Below are positions 17,887 to 26,282 of a stretch of DNA of 64,000 nucleotides, piece after piece; position 1 is the first letter of the stretch, and every line of letters starts with the position of its first letter. Source of the stretch: Nereida sp965655635 (GTDB taxonomy: Bacteria > Pseudomonadota > Alphaproteobacteria > Rhodobacterales > Rhodobacteraceae). The notes beneath the pieces are model-generated. The model searched no databases and was not told where the DNA came from. It saw only the letters and a list, made by a program, of their open reading frames with translations. The stretch lies in contig NZ_CBFHHE010000006.1 in NCBI RefSeq assembly GCF_965655635.1, positions 36,892 to 100,891 of the forward strand, in the 5' to 3' direction. The position numbers and the translations under genes are program-made.

Positions 17887-19050
17887 ATGTCTGATCCTTT
17901 GAAAGTGTTCATCATCGCGGGTGAGCCTTCGGGCGACGCACTTGGTGGTGATGTTATGGCGGGGCTGAAAGAGCTTTGTCCAAACATCACATTTGAGGGC
18001 GTTGGTGGTCCAAATATGCAGCAACAAGGTCTGGAAAGCCTGTTCGATATGTCAGAGCTGTCCGTGATGGGCTTGGCCGAGATACTGCCGAAATACCGCC
18101 ATTTGAAACAGCGCATTTCACAAACTGCCCAAGCCGCCATCGCCGCGGCACCTGATGTAATCTTGACAATTGATAGCCCTGATTTTTGTCTTAGGGTTGC
18201 AAAACTTGTCAAAGCGCGGCGCGATATTCGCGTCGTTCATTACGTCGCGCCCAGTGTGTGGGCTTGGCGTCCGAAACGCGCACAGAAGATGGCCCGCCAC
18301 GTAGATCAGGTCTTGGCTCTGTTACCGTTTGAGCCGCCCTTTATGCAGGCAGCAGGGATGCAATGCGATTTTGTAGGCCATCCCGTGGCCAACACTGCTC
18401 AGGCGAGCAGACAAGACTGCGCGGCATTTCGTATGCGCCATCAAATTGCAGAAGACGTGCCTTTGGTTTTGGTCCTTCCGGGATCTCGCGGCGGGGAAGT
18501 GCGCCGCCTGTCAGATGTGTTTGGGCAAGCGCTTGCCCGTTTTCAGCAAACACACAGCAATGCGCGGTTTGTGTTGCCCGTAGCGCCCTCTGTGAGGGGC
18601 CTTGTAGGTGAGTTAACTGCGAATTGGTCGGTCAAACCGATCCTGATCGACAGCGCTAATCATCCCGAGAAGCTGTCCGCGTTTGGCGCGGCTGATATTG
18701 CGCTGGCTGCGTCAGGGACTGTTTCGTTAGAGCTTGCCGCCGCACAAACGCCGATGGTCATTGCTTACAAAATGAACTGGCTCACAGCGGCCATTATGCG
18801 CCGGTTGATGCGGGTCGATACAGTCACGCTGGTTAATCTGGTGTCTGAAACGCGAAATGTGCCCGAATTTTTGATGGAAAACTGCACAGCCGAGGCCGTG
18901 TCGCAGGGTCTATCTACACTTCTTGCGAAACCGGTGACACAATCGGCTGCCTTAGACATCACGATGGATCGTCTGGGGCGCGGGAAAGAGCGGGCAGGGC
19001 TGCGCGCCGCACGTGCCATTTTGGGCGGTATCAACAAGCCGGTAGGCTAG
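17887..19050 (+). CDS. lpxB: Lipid-A-disaccharide synthase
   Basis: LpxB joins lipid X to UDP-2,3-diacylglucosamine to make the beta-1,6 disaccharide core of lipid A. The protein begins MSDPLKVFIIAGEPSGDALGGDVMAGL and has the GT19 motifs VGHPVAN, LPGSRGGEVRRL and ASGTVSLELAAAQTPMVIAYK. Length is 387 residues from the ATG at 17887. A GTG two codons earlier (17881) has AGGCGG at better spacing and is nearly as likely. It is the last gene of the plus-strand envelope cluster; mnmA converges 24 bases beyond. Confidence 0.95.
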   Translation: MSDPLKVFIIAGEPSGDALGGDVMAGLKELCPNITFEGVGGPNMQQQGLESLFDMSELSVMGLAEILPKYRHLKQRISQTAQAAIAAAPDVILTIDSPDFCLRVAKLVKARRDIRVVHYVAPSVWAWRPKRAQKMARHVDQVLALLPFEPPFMQAAGMQCDFVGHPVANTAQASRQDCAAFRMRHQIAEDVPLVLVLPGSRGGEVRRLSDVFGQALARFQQTHSNARFVLPVAPSVRGLVGELTANWSVKPILIDSANHPEKLSAFGAADIALAASGTVSLELAAAQTPMVIAYKMNWLTAAIMRRLMRVDTVTLVNLVSETRNVPEFLMENCTAEAVSQGLSTLLAKPVTQSAALDITMDRLGRGKERAGLRAARAILGGINKPVG

Positions 19051-19074
19051 GGCTGTTCAAGATCTGTTAATCTC

Positions 19075-20220
19075 TCAGGCTCCGCGCCAAATCCAACCGC
19101 CGCCCAAAATGCGGGTGCTGCCTTCTTCATAAAATACGCAAGCCTGTCCGGGTGAGACACCTTCTTCCGCGCTCAGCAGTTCAACTTCCGCGAATCCCCC
19201 CGGTTTTGCGCGCAAAATTGCGGGCCCTGGCGGGCGAGTTGATCGCACTTTTACCAAAATTTCGCGTTCCGCAACGGCCTCAAACGCATTATCGCCAAGC
19301 CAGTTGATCTCTTTGATTGGAATGTTGCGCGTCGCCAGCATGTCCTTTGGACCGACCACGACTTCCTTTGTATCCACATCCAGTTTCACCACGTAAAGCG
19401 GCTCTGATAGCCCCCCAATTCCAAGGCCGCGTCGCTGACCAATGGTGTAGTGGATGACCCCTTCATGGGTGCCCAAAATACGTCCGTCCGCATGAACAAT
19501 ATTGCCTGGCTCGGCAGCACCGGGACGCAGTTTTTGAATCACCTTGGCATAGTCACCGTTGGGCACGAAACAAATGTCTTGGCTGTCAGGTTTATCCGCC
19601 ACCGGTAAGCCGTATTTTTGGGCAAGCGCGCGTGTCGCTTCCTTGCTTGGCAAATGACCAAGGGGGAAGCGCAGATAGGACAATTGCTCGGGTGTTGTTG
19701 AAAACAAAAAGTATGACTGATCGCGGTTGCTATCTTCGGCTGAATGCAGCTCGGGACCGTGCGCACCCATCTTGCGCTGAATGTAGTGGCCGGTTGCCAT
19801 GCAATCCGCCTCAAGGTCTTTGGCAGTTTCCAGCAGGTCTTTGAATTTCACCCGCTCGTTACACCGAATGCACGGTACAGGCGTTGCACCGCCAAGGTAG
19901 CTTTCCGCGAATTCATCTATCACGGCGTCTTTGAAAATATTCTCGTAATCAAGGACATAGTGGGGGAAGTTCATCTCTTCGGCAACGCGACGTGCATCGT
20001 GGATATCGCGGCCCGCACAGCAAGCACCCTTTTTGGCAAGAGCTGCCCCGTGGTCATAAAGTTGTAGCGTAACACCCACCACATCATAGCCTTCTTTGGC
20101 CAGCTGTGCCGCCACAACAGAGCTATCGACACCGCCGGACATGGCCACAACGACACGTGTCTCAGATGGCGGTTTAGCAAAGCCAAGTGAGTTAAGACCA
20201 GCGGTGTGATCGAGTGCCAT
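19075..20220 (-). CDS. mnmA: tRNA-specific 2-thiouridylase MnmA
   Basis: MnmA installs the 2-thio group on U34 of tRNA Glu, Gln and Lys with sulfur relayed from IscS. The 381-residue protein has the PP-loop AMSGGVDSSVVA near residue 30, the first catalytic cysteine in TPVPCIRCNE, the second in DSQDICFV, and the C-terminal beta barrel. I chose the ATG at 20220 (MALDHTAGL) because GGAG stands at good spacing; the frame extends 11 codons further without support. It is divergent from sciP. Confidence 0.96.
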   Translation of the reverse strand: MALDHTAGLNSLGFAKPPSETRVVVAMSGGVDSSVVAAQLAKEGYDVVGVTLQLYDHGAALAKKGACCAGRDIHDARRVAEEMNFPHYVLDYENIFKDAVIDEFAESYLGGATPVPCIRCNERVKFKDLLETAKDLEADCMATGHYIQRKMGAHGPELHSAEDSNRDQSYFLFSTTPEQLSYLRFPLGHLPSKEATRALAQKYGLPVADKPDSQDICFVPNGDYAKVIQKLRPGAAEPGNIVHADGRILGTHEGVIHYTIGQRRGLGIGGLSEPLYVVKLDVDTKEVVVGPKDMLATRNIPIKEINWLGDNAFEAVAEREILVKVRSTRPPGPAILRAKPGGFAEVELLSAEEGVSPGQACVFYEEGSTRILGGGWIWRGA

Positions 20221-20372
20221 AAGCGGTTCTCCGGATGATGAGGTTAATCGCAAGTAACAGGTTTACGCACAGATATAATAAAATTGCGCGTACTAACAAG
20301 GTGACGTTTCACCGCTCCTTAAGACACTTGGCTCAAACCGAACAGGACTTTGATACAAGACGAGGACGAAGA

Positions 20373-20645
20373 ATGTTTTTGAAAAAGGTTGACGGCCCCC
20401 GATCAGTGACCCTGCCGGATGGTTCGATCATGACCCATGCTGATCTGCCACCCGCATCAACGCGGCTTTGGGTTGCATCGCGTAAAGCGGCTGTGGTGCG
20501 GGGCGTGGCGTACGGCCTGTTGAGCCAATGTGATGCGTTGTCGCGCTATAGTTTGTCCGAAGAAGAATTCGAAAGTTGGTGCGATGCGGTCAGCAGTCAC
20601 AGGCTTAAGGCGTTACGCGCGACACATCTGCAAAGTTACCGTTAG
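20373..20645 (+). CDS. sciP: CtrA inhibitor SciP (DUF1153)
   Basis: The 90-residue protein begins MFLKKVDGPRSVTLPDGSIMTHADLP, the recognisable start of the DUF1153 family, and continues with a helix-turn-helix region (RKAAVVRGVAYGLLSQCDALSRYSLSEEEFESW). In Caulobacter SciP binds CtrA and blocks transcription from CtrA promoters in G1; in Rhodobacterales it influences motility genes. The ATG at 20373 has GAGGAC upstream. It sits directly before ctrA with 117 bases between, an arrangement that fits shared cell-cycle control. Confidence 0.9.
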   Translation: MFLKKVDGPRSVTLPDGSIMTHADLPPASTRLWVASRKAAVVRGVAYGLLSQCDALSRYSLSEEEFESWCDAVSSHRLKALRATHLQSYR

Positions 20646-20686
20646 CTTTATGCAACCTAAGGTAGTGTGAAGAGTTGTGGCTCACG

Positions 20687-20702
20687 CTAACCTTGTGTTA
20701 AC
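20687..20702 (+). promoter_or_regulatory. Candidate CtrA-binding site upstream of ctrA
   Basis: CTAA-CCTTGTG-TTAAC matches the CtrA consensus TTAA-N7-TTAAC with one mismatch in the first half. It lies about 60 bases upstream of the ctrA start, a position that would allow autoregulation as in other alphaproteobacteria. Binding is inferred from the motif only. Confidence 0.45.
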
Positions 20703-20762
20703 TAATTGCCTGCACAGTGAGGTCGAAACACTTTACGCAAACGATCCACCGGAGATAAAATT

Positions 20763-21479
20763 ATGCGAGTTCTGCTAGTCGAGGACGATCCTACGACCGC
20801 CAAAAGTATCGAAATGATGCTTAACCGTGCCAATCTGAACGTCTACACGACGGATTTGGGTGAAGAAGGGATCGATCTGGCAAAGCTATATGATTACGAC
20901 CTGATCGTTCTCGATCTTGGCCTGCCTGACATGAATGGTCACGAAGTGCTACGCCAATTGCGCGTTAGTAAAATTGAGACGCCGATTCTGATCCTGCCTG
21001 GTTCTGCTGAGGTAGACGACAAAATCAAGGGCTTTGGCTTTGGCGCCGATGACTACATGGTCAAACCATTCCTGCGCGAAGAGCTTGTTGCGCGCATTCA
21101 CGCGGTGATTCGTCGTTCCAAAGGGCACTCACAGGCAGTCATCGGTACGGGCCAGATTGAAGTGAACTTGGATGCAAAAACTGTGTCTGCTGGCGGTCGT
21201 GCGATCCATTTGATAAGCAAAGAGTACCAAATGCTTGAGCTGTTGAGCCTGCGCAAAGGTACAACACTGACCAAGGAAATGTTCCTGAACTACCTTTATG
21301 GCGGAATGGATGAACCTGAACTCAAAATTATTGATGTTTTCATCTGTAAGCTGCGTAAAAAATTGGCTCAGGCAACAGACGGTGACAATTATATCGAGAC
21401 TGTCTGGGGGCGTGGCTATGTTTTGCGCGATCCGCAAACAGGTCTGGGGGACTTGGAGAAAATCGCCGTAAACGGCTGA
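20763..21479 (+). CDS. ctrA: Cell-cycle response regulator CtrA
   Basis: CtrA is the master regulator of cell cycle, motility and gene-transfer-agent genes in alphaproteobacteria. The 238-residue protein has a receiver domain with phosphoacceptor Asp51 in LIVLDLGLPDMNG, Lys101 in MVKPF, and an OmpR-type winged helix whose recognition region (KEYQMLELLSLRKGTTLTKEMF ... YGGMDEPELKIIDVFICKLRKKL) is almost identical to the family. One residue is odd: the normally Ser/Thr switch position in LILSG is Pro79 (LILPGSAEVD). A GGAG precedes the start. Confidence 0.95.
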   Translation: MRVLLVEDDPTTAKSIEMMLNRANLNVYTTDLGEEGIDLAKLYDYDLIVLDLGLPDMNGHEVLRQLRVSKIETPILILPGSAEVDDKIKGFGFGADDYMVKPFLREELVARIHAVIRRSKGHSQAVIGTGQIEVNLDAKTVSAGGRAIHLISKEYQMLELLSLRKGTTLTKEMFLNYLYGGMDEPELKIIDVFICKLRKKLAQATDGDNYIETVWGRGYVLRDPQTGLGDLEKIAVNG

Positions 21480-21518
21480 CCGTATCCGGTCACTGCGTAA
21501 AGAGTTTAGTTTTTCGGT

Positions 21519-21549
21519 AAGAGAGGTTCGCAATCGCGGCCTCTCTTTT
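21519..21549 (+). terminator. Terminator after ctrA
   Basis: AAGAGAGG (21519-21526) pairs with CCTCTCTT (21540-21547) and runs into TTTT on the plus strand. It follows ctrA by 40 bases and is well placed to end its transcript before ligA. Confidence 0.75.
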
Positions 21550-21646
21550 CGTATGTGCAGGTTGGATGAAAATCGGCACTAAGACTAGACGCCGCCACCC
21601 TGCCATTCTACCTATAGCGTCCAATCCACAGTGATGAGCGCCCCCC

Positions 21647-23782
21647 ATGTCCCAGCCACTTCCCGATTTTGACACGCCAGTTGAAAGCTTGGACGCCACA
21701 AGGGCCGCACAGGAAGCCGAAACGCTTTCTCAGGCGTTGGCGCAGGCAAATCAGCAGTATTATCAAGAAGATGCGCCGCAACTGACAGATGCTGAGTTTG
21801 ACCGGTTGAAGGCGCGCCTAACAGAAATTGAGGCAGCTTTTCCAGAGTTGCTGAAAAACAGTAGCCCCACGCAGCAAGTTGGTGCAGCCCCTGCGGATGG
21901 GTTTGGCAAAATCACCCATGCGGTCGCAATGCTGTCTTTATCAAATGCGTTCAACGACGAAGATGTTGCAGGATTTGATCAAAGCGTTCGCAAATATCTT
22001 GGGCTTGAAGGCGGAGCCCCGCTTGCTTTCACGTCCGAGCCAAAGATCGACGGGCTTTCGCTCTCTCTGCGCTACGAAGATGGCAAACTTGTTTATGCCG
22101 CGACGCGCGGTGACGGGACGACTGGTGAAAATGTAACCGCCAACGCCCGTACTATTGCAGACATTCCGCAACATCTGACAGGTGCGCCAGAGACCTTGGA
22201 GGTGCGCGGCGAAGTCTACATGAGCCACGAAGACTTCGCGGCCCTGAATGAAAGGCAGTCTGCCCGCGGCGGCAAAGTATTTGCGAACCCGCGTAATGCA
22301 GCGGCAGGATCGCTGCGCCAGTTGGACCCAAATATTACTAAAAATCGCCCGTTAAGGTTTTTCGCATATGCATGGGGTGAGGTGTCTGCCCCGCTTGCTG
22401 CCACTCAATTTGCGGCAATCGAATCGCTGTCTGAACTGGGGTTTCAGACCAACCCGCTGACAAAGCGGCATAAAACTGTTGAGGGAATGATTGCCAATTA
22501 CAACGCAATCGCCGAAGCGCGCGCGCAACTGGGCTATGACATTGACGGTGTCGTTTACAAAGTTGATGATCTGGCTTTGCAAGCGCGGTTAGGGTTTCGT
22601 TCTACCACGCCGCGTTGGGCAATTGCCCATAAGTTTTCTGCAGAGCTAGCGTTTACCACTCTTGAGGCGATCGACATCCAAGTGGGGCGGACTGGCGCGC
22701 TGTCTCCCGTGGCGCGACTGACGCCCGTAACGGTTGGCGGTGTTGTGGTATCTAACGCGACCCTGCACAACGAAGATTATATCGCAGGCAAAGACAGTAA
22801 AGGCGCTGAAATCCGAGGGGGCCGCGATATTCGCGTCGGTGATTTCGTTGAAGTCTACCGTGCGGGTGACGTAATCCCAAAAATTCGCGACGTTGATGTG
22901 AGCAAACGCGGTGACACTGCTGCCTCGTTTGAGTTTCCAACATCTTGCCCCGAATGTGGATCGGCTGCAGTGCGCGAAGAAGGCGACGCAGTTCGCCGTT
23001 GTACCGGTGGCATCGTATGCCCGGCCCAAGCCGTTGAAAAGCTTAAGCACTTTGTCAGCCGCGCGGCTTTTGACATTGATGGTCTCGGATCGAAACAAGT
23101 TGAGCAATTCTACAATGACGGTTGGGTCCGTGAGCCGGCGGAAATTTTCACGTTGTGCGCGCGGTTTGGCAGCGGTTTGCAGCAGTTGAAAAACCGTGAA
23201 GGGTGGGGCGAGAAATCTGCCAACGGGTTGTTTGACGCCATCGACCTGCGCCGCTCTGTGCCGCTTAACCGTGTGATTTTTGGCCTTGGCATTCGCCACG
23301 TTGGTGAGGCTGGCGCTAAACTTCTTGCCCAAACATATCTCAGTTGGAATGCGTTCGAGAGCGCGATGTGTGCGGCGTCCGACCCACAAAGTACGGCTTT
23401 GGCGGACCTTTTGAGCATCGATGGTGTGGGCGAGGTGATGGCTCAGTCGGTTGTTTCTACTTTTGCTAACCCTGTTGAGCGCGCCGCAATTGAACGTCTT
23501 GTGGCAGAGCTGAACATTGAGGACATGGCCCAGATTGCGGCCTCAGATAGCCCTGTTGCTGCTAAAATCGTTGTGTTCACCGGCACCCTGACGCGGATGA
23601 GCCGCGCAGAGGCCAAAGCGCAGGCCGAAGACCTGGGCGCCAAAGTGTCGGGTTCTGTGTCTGCAAAAACGGATTTACTTGTTGCAGGCGCGGCAGCAGG
23701 TTCAAAGGTCGCTAAGGCGGAAAAACTGGGCGTAGAGGTTATTGATGAAGACGCTTGGCTTTCCTTGATTGGTCGAGGCTAG
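21647..23782 (+). CDS. ligA: NAD-dependent DNA ligase
   Basis: LigA seals nicks during replication and repair using NAD+. The 711-residue protein has the Ia and adenylation domains with the nucleotidyl Lys in SEPKIDGLSLSLRYEDG, an OB fold, a zinc finger (CPECG ... CTGGIVC), helix-hairpin-helix repeats (GLGIRHVGEAGA, SIDGVGEVMA) and a C-terminal BRCT domain (VVFTGTLTRMSRAEAKAQAEDLGAKVSGSVSAKTD, quoted here in pieces of the domain between residues about 633-711). It is full length. recG follows immediately. Confidence 0.96.
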   Translation: MSQPLPDFDTPVESLDATRAAQEAETLSQALAQANQQYYQEDAPQLTDAEFDRLKARLTEIEAAFPELLKNSSPTQQVGAAPADGFGKITHAVAMLSLSNAFNDEDVAGFDQSVRKYLGLEGGAPLAFTSEPKIDGLSLSLRYEDGKLVYAATRGDGTTGENVTANARTIADIPQHLTGAPETLEVRGEVYMSHEDFAALNERQSARGGKVFANPRNAAAGSLRQLDPNITKNRPLRFFAYAWGEVSAPLAATQFAAIESLSELGFQTNPLTKRHKTVEGMIANYNAIAEARAQLGYDIDGVVYKVDDLALQARLGFRSTTPRWAIAHKFSAELAFTTLEAIDIQVGRTGALSPVARLTPVTVGGVVVSNATLHNEDYIAGKDSKGAEIRGGRDIRVGDFVEVYRAGDVIPKIRDVDVSKRGDTAASFEFPTSCPECGSAAVREEGDAVRRCTGGIVCPAQAVEKLKHFVSRAAFDIDGLGSKQVEQFYNDGWVREPAEIFTLCARFGSGLQQLKNREGWGEKSANGLFDAIDLRRSVPLNRVIFGLGIRHVGEAGAKLLAQTYLSWNAFESAMCAASDPQSTALADLLSIDGVGEVMAQSVVSTFANPVERAAIERLVAELNIEDMAQIAASDSPVAAKIVVFTGTLTRMSRAEAKAQAEDLGAKVSGSVSAKTDLLVAGAAAGSKVAKAEKLGVEVIDEDAWLSLIGRG

Positions 23783-23786
23783 GGAA

Positions 23787-25877
23787 TTGGCGGGCCGTCC
23801 CGAAATCCTTTTCCCTTTGTTTGCAGGGCTGGAAACTTTGCAAGGGATCGGGCCAAAGACGTCCAAACTATTTGAGAACCTACACGTTAGCACGCCAAAG
23901 GATCTGCTCTTTACGCTGCCTCACGCCATTGTTGACCGGCGTCTGCGGCCCAGTATTGACGGTGCGCTGATGGGGGATGTGGTCACTGTCGCGGTTCAGG
24001 TTGAACAACACAGACCCGCTGCACGCAAAGGCGGCGCGACACGCGTTTTTGTGACTGACGGTCATGTAACGTTCGCATTGGTGTTTTTTCATGCCCATAT
24101 TCGCTATATTGAGGCACAGCTACCAATTGGCGCGCGTCGAATTATTTCAGGAAAAATTGAGTATTTTGATGGACTTGCGCAGATTGTGCATCCAGATCAC
24201 ATGCTCGCAGAGGCGGATGTGCACGATATCCCGCCGTTTGAACCAGTTTATCCGCTAACAGCGGGGATCACCCCAAAAGTCATGTTGAAAGCCAGCGGAT
24301 CTGCGTTGTCTCGTGCACCAAAAGTGGCTGAGTGGATTGATCCAAACCTGAAGCAGCGTGAAAAATGGCCTGATTGGGACGCCGCTCTTTTGGCGGCTCA
24401 TCGGCCTGCGGCGCCGTTAGTTGATAGCATGTCTGATCCAGCGCGCTTGCGCTTGGCTTATGATGAAGTGTTTGCCCATCAACTGACCCTTGCATTAGCC
24501 CGCTCGACCGCGCGCGCGGCAAAAGGCCGAAGCAGTGTCGGAACGGGACAGCTGCAAAGCCGTGTGTTGAATAATCTGCCCTATGTGCCGACTGGTGCCC
24601 AAAGCCGAGCAATCGTTGAGATTAAGCAAGATTTGGCTGCGCCGCACCGCATGAACCGACTTTTGCAAGGGGATGTAGGTGCTGGGAAAACGCTTGTGGC
24701 GATGCAGGCTTTGCTGATGGCTGTCGAAGCAGGCGGGCAGGGTGTGATGATGGCGCCGACAGAAATTCTGGCGCGACAACATCTTGAGGGGTTGCAACCT
24801 CTGGCCCAGAGTGCCGGTGTGAATTTGGAATTGCTTACTGGCCGTGACAAAGGCAAAGAGCGCGCGCGCAAACTGGCAGCACTGGCCAGCGGTGAGATCA
24901 AAATCTTGGTCGGCACTCATGCAGTGTTCCAAAAAGACGTTGAGTTTTGCGATCTGCGTCTGGCGGTTGTGGACGAGCAGCACCGGTTTGGTGTGCGTCA
25001 ACGCATGGAGCTTGGCGCAAAGGGGCAGGCGGTCGATATGCTGGTGATGACCGCAACGCCGATCCCGCGCACCTTGTCGTTGGCCCACTACGGTGATCTC
25101 GATATCTCCGTGCTTGATGAAAAACCCCCCGGTCGCCAACCGATCAAAACCGCTTTGGTACAAACATCACGGATGGAGGAAGTGGTCAGCCACCTGCGCA
25201 GTGCGGTCGCCAAAGGCCAGCAAGCCTATTGGGTCTGCCCGTTGGTGGAAGAGAGCGAGCAAAGCGATATGACCGCCGCCGAAGAACGGTTTAAACGCCT
25301 ACGTGCAGAGTTGGGAGAGGGCGCTGTTGGTCTAGTGCATGGTCAAATGCCGCCTTCTGAGAAAGACGCGGCAATGGCGGATTTCATTGCAGGTAAAACG
25401 CAGGTTTTGGTGGCGACGACCGTTATCGAAGTGGGCGTTAATGTGCCTAACGCGACCATCATGATGATTGAGCGCGCCGAGAATTTCGGGCTTGCCCAGT
25501 TGCACCAATTACGCGGACGTGTCGGTCGTGGTTCGGGCGCGTCGACGTGTCTGCTTTTGTATCAGGCACCCCTTGGTGAAACGGGGCGCCGCCGTCTCGA
25601 GATATTGCGCGAAACAGAAGACGGGTTTGTCATTGCTGAGGAAGACCTTGCAATGCGCGGTGCGGGGGACATGATTGGCTCTGCACAGTCGGGCTTGCCA
25701 CGTTTTCGGATCGCAGATCCGGACAGGCACAGCGATCTTATGGAGATCGCACAAAAAGATGCGCGTAAACTGTTGTCGGACGATCCTGCGTTAACCTCTG
25801 AGCGTGGAAAAGCTGCCCGTGTTCTTTTGTGGCTCATGGAACAAGATAAAGTAATTCGTTTGATTTCAGTGGGTTAG
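23787..25877 (+). CDS. recG: ATP-dependent DNA helicase RecG
   Basis: RecG reverses stalled forks and processes branched DNA. The 696-residue protein has the N-terminal wedge domain (LETLQGIGPKTSKLFENL), then superfamily-2 helicase motifs: LLQGDVGAGKTLVA, APTEILARQH, VDEQHRFGVRQR, MTATPIPRTL and QLRGRVGR. The start is probably TTG at 23787 (LAGRPEILFPLF), with GAGG 8 bases upstream; a TTG at 23769 overlaps the ligA stop and is less likely. No ATG is available nearby. It lies 4 bases after ligA, so the two repair genes share a transcript. Confidence 0.95.
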   Translation: MAGRPEILFPLFAGLETLQGIGPKTSKLFENLHVSTPKDLLFTLPHAIVDRRLRPSIDGALMGDVVTVAVQVEQHRPAARKGGATRVFVTDGHVTFALVFFHAHIRYIEAQLPIGARRIISGKIEYFDGLAQIVHPDHMLAEADVHDIPPFEPVYPLTAGITPKVMLKASGSALSRAPKVAEWIDPNLKQREKWPDWDAALLAAHRPAAPLVDSMSDPARLRLAYDEVFAHQLTLALARSTARAAKGRSSVGTGQLQSRVLNNLPYVPTGAQSRAIVEIKQDLAAPHRMNRLLQGDVGAGKTLVAMQALLMAVEAGGQGVMMAPTEILARQHLEGLQPLAQSAGVNLELLTGRDKGKERARKLAALASGEIKILVGTHAVFQKDVEFCDLRLAVVDEQHRFGVRQRMELGAKGQAVDMLVMTATPIPRTLSLAHYGDLDISVLDEKPPGRQPIKTALVQTSRMEEVVSHLRSAVAKGQQAYWVCPLVEESEQSDMTAAEERFKRLRAELGEGAVGLVHGQMPPSEKDAAMADFIAGKTQVLVATTVIEVGVNVPNATIMMIERAENFGLAQLHQLRGRVGRGSGASTCLLLYQAPLGETGRRRLEILRETEDGFVIAEEDLAMRGAGDMIGSAQSGLPRFRIADPDRHSDLMEIAQKDARKLLSDDPALTSERGKAARVLLWLMEQDKVIRLISVG

Positions 25878-25905
25878 GTTCGGCCAGAACATTTTGTCCA
25901 CTTTT

Positions 25906-25920
25906 GTTCTTAAAAAGTTC
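25906..25920 (+). promoter_or_regulatory. LexA-type SOS box (GTTC-N7-GTTC)
   Basis: GTTC at 25906-25909 is repeated at 25917-25920 with exactly seven bases between. This is the perfect direct repeat bound by LexA in Rhodobacter, Caulobacter and relatives. It lies 66 bases upstream of the small protein gene at 25986 and after recG. No better than a weak promoter can be seen around it. Confidence 0.6.
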
Positions 25921-25943
25921 TTTACTTTGGTTAACTCAAATGA

Positions 25944-25958
25944 GAACAAAGGTGCAAC
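25944..25958 (+). promoter_or_regulatory. Possible second, imperfect LexA-type repeat
   Basis: GAAC-AAAGGTG-CAAC is the reverse orientation of the LexA repeat with one mismatch (GTTG-N7-GTTC on the minus strand). It lies 24 bases downstream of the perfect site and 27 upstream of the small gene. Alone it would be unremarkable. Confidence 0.25.
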
Positions 25959-25985
25959 AAACGCTGAGATGCAAAGGAGATACCC

Positions 25986-26108
25986 ATGATTGCTGATGTG
26001 AAAAACATTATTCGCCGCTCACAAACGACGTTGGTTCAAGACATGTTCACAGTGTCTGCCATTGTAGCAATGACTGTGGCGGCACTTACTTTGCCGGCGT
26101 TTATGTAA
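25986..26108 (+). CDS. Small membrane protein, 40 aa, candidate SOS-regulated
   Basis: An ATG at 25986 follows an ideal ribosome-binding site (AAGGAG, 7 bases upstream) and opens 40 codons. The N-terminal half is polar and basic (MIADVKNIIRRSQTTLVQDM); the C-terminal half is one hydrophobic helix (FTVSAIVAMTVAALTLPAFM). A strong terminator follows 140 bases later, so the gene can be its own unit. A perfect LexA-type repeat lies upstream. The SQTTLVQD pattern recalls small hypothetical proteins I remember from Rhodobacteraceae, unchecked. Small SOS-induced membrane proteins such as Caulobacter SidA inhibit division; whether this one does is speculation. Confidence 0.65.
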   Translation: MIADVKNIIRRSQTTLVQDMFTVSAIVAMTVAALTLPAFM

Positions 26109-26247
26109 AGACACTGCCTACGATCTATCTTGGTGCGGGTACGATATTTGTCCCCCCAAACAGGTGATATCGCGTTACTGCCTAACGTATTTATCGGATC
26201 GCCTCTTCGATAAACCAGCCTGCACCACATGTGCCTGATCGTTACTG

Positions 26248-26282
26248 ACCGCTATCTTCTCCCACGAAGGTAGCGGTTTTTT
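26248..26282 (+). terminator. Strong terminator after the 40-aa gene
   Basis: ACCGCTATCTTC (26248-26259) pairs with GAAGGTAGCGGT (26266-26277) over 12 positions with one G-U, a 6-base loop and a following run of T. It ends the plus-strand unit and reaches the stop of the convergent Fe-S scaffold gene. Confidence 0.85.

Noticed and set aside
20241..20258. CtrA-like TTAA repeat upstream of sciP
   Set aside because: TTAATCGCAAGTAAC has the wrong spacing for the second half.
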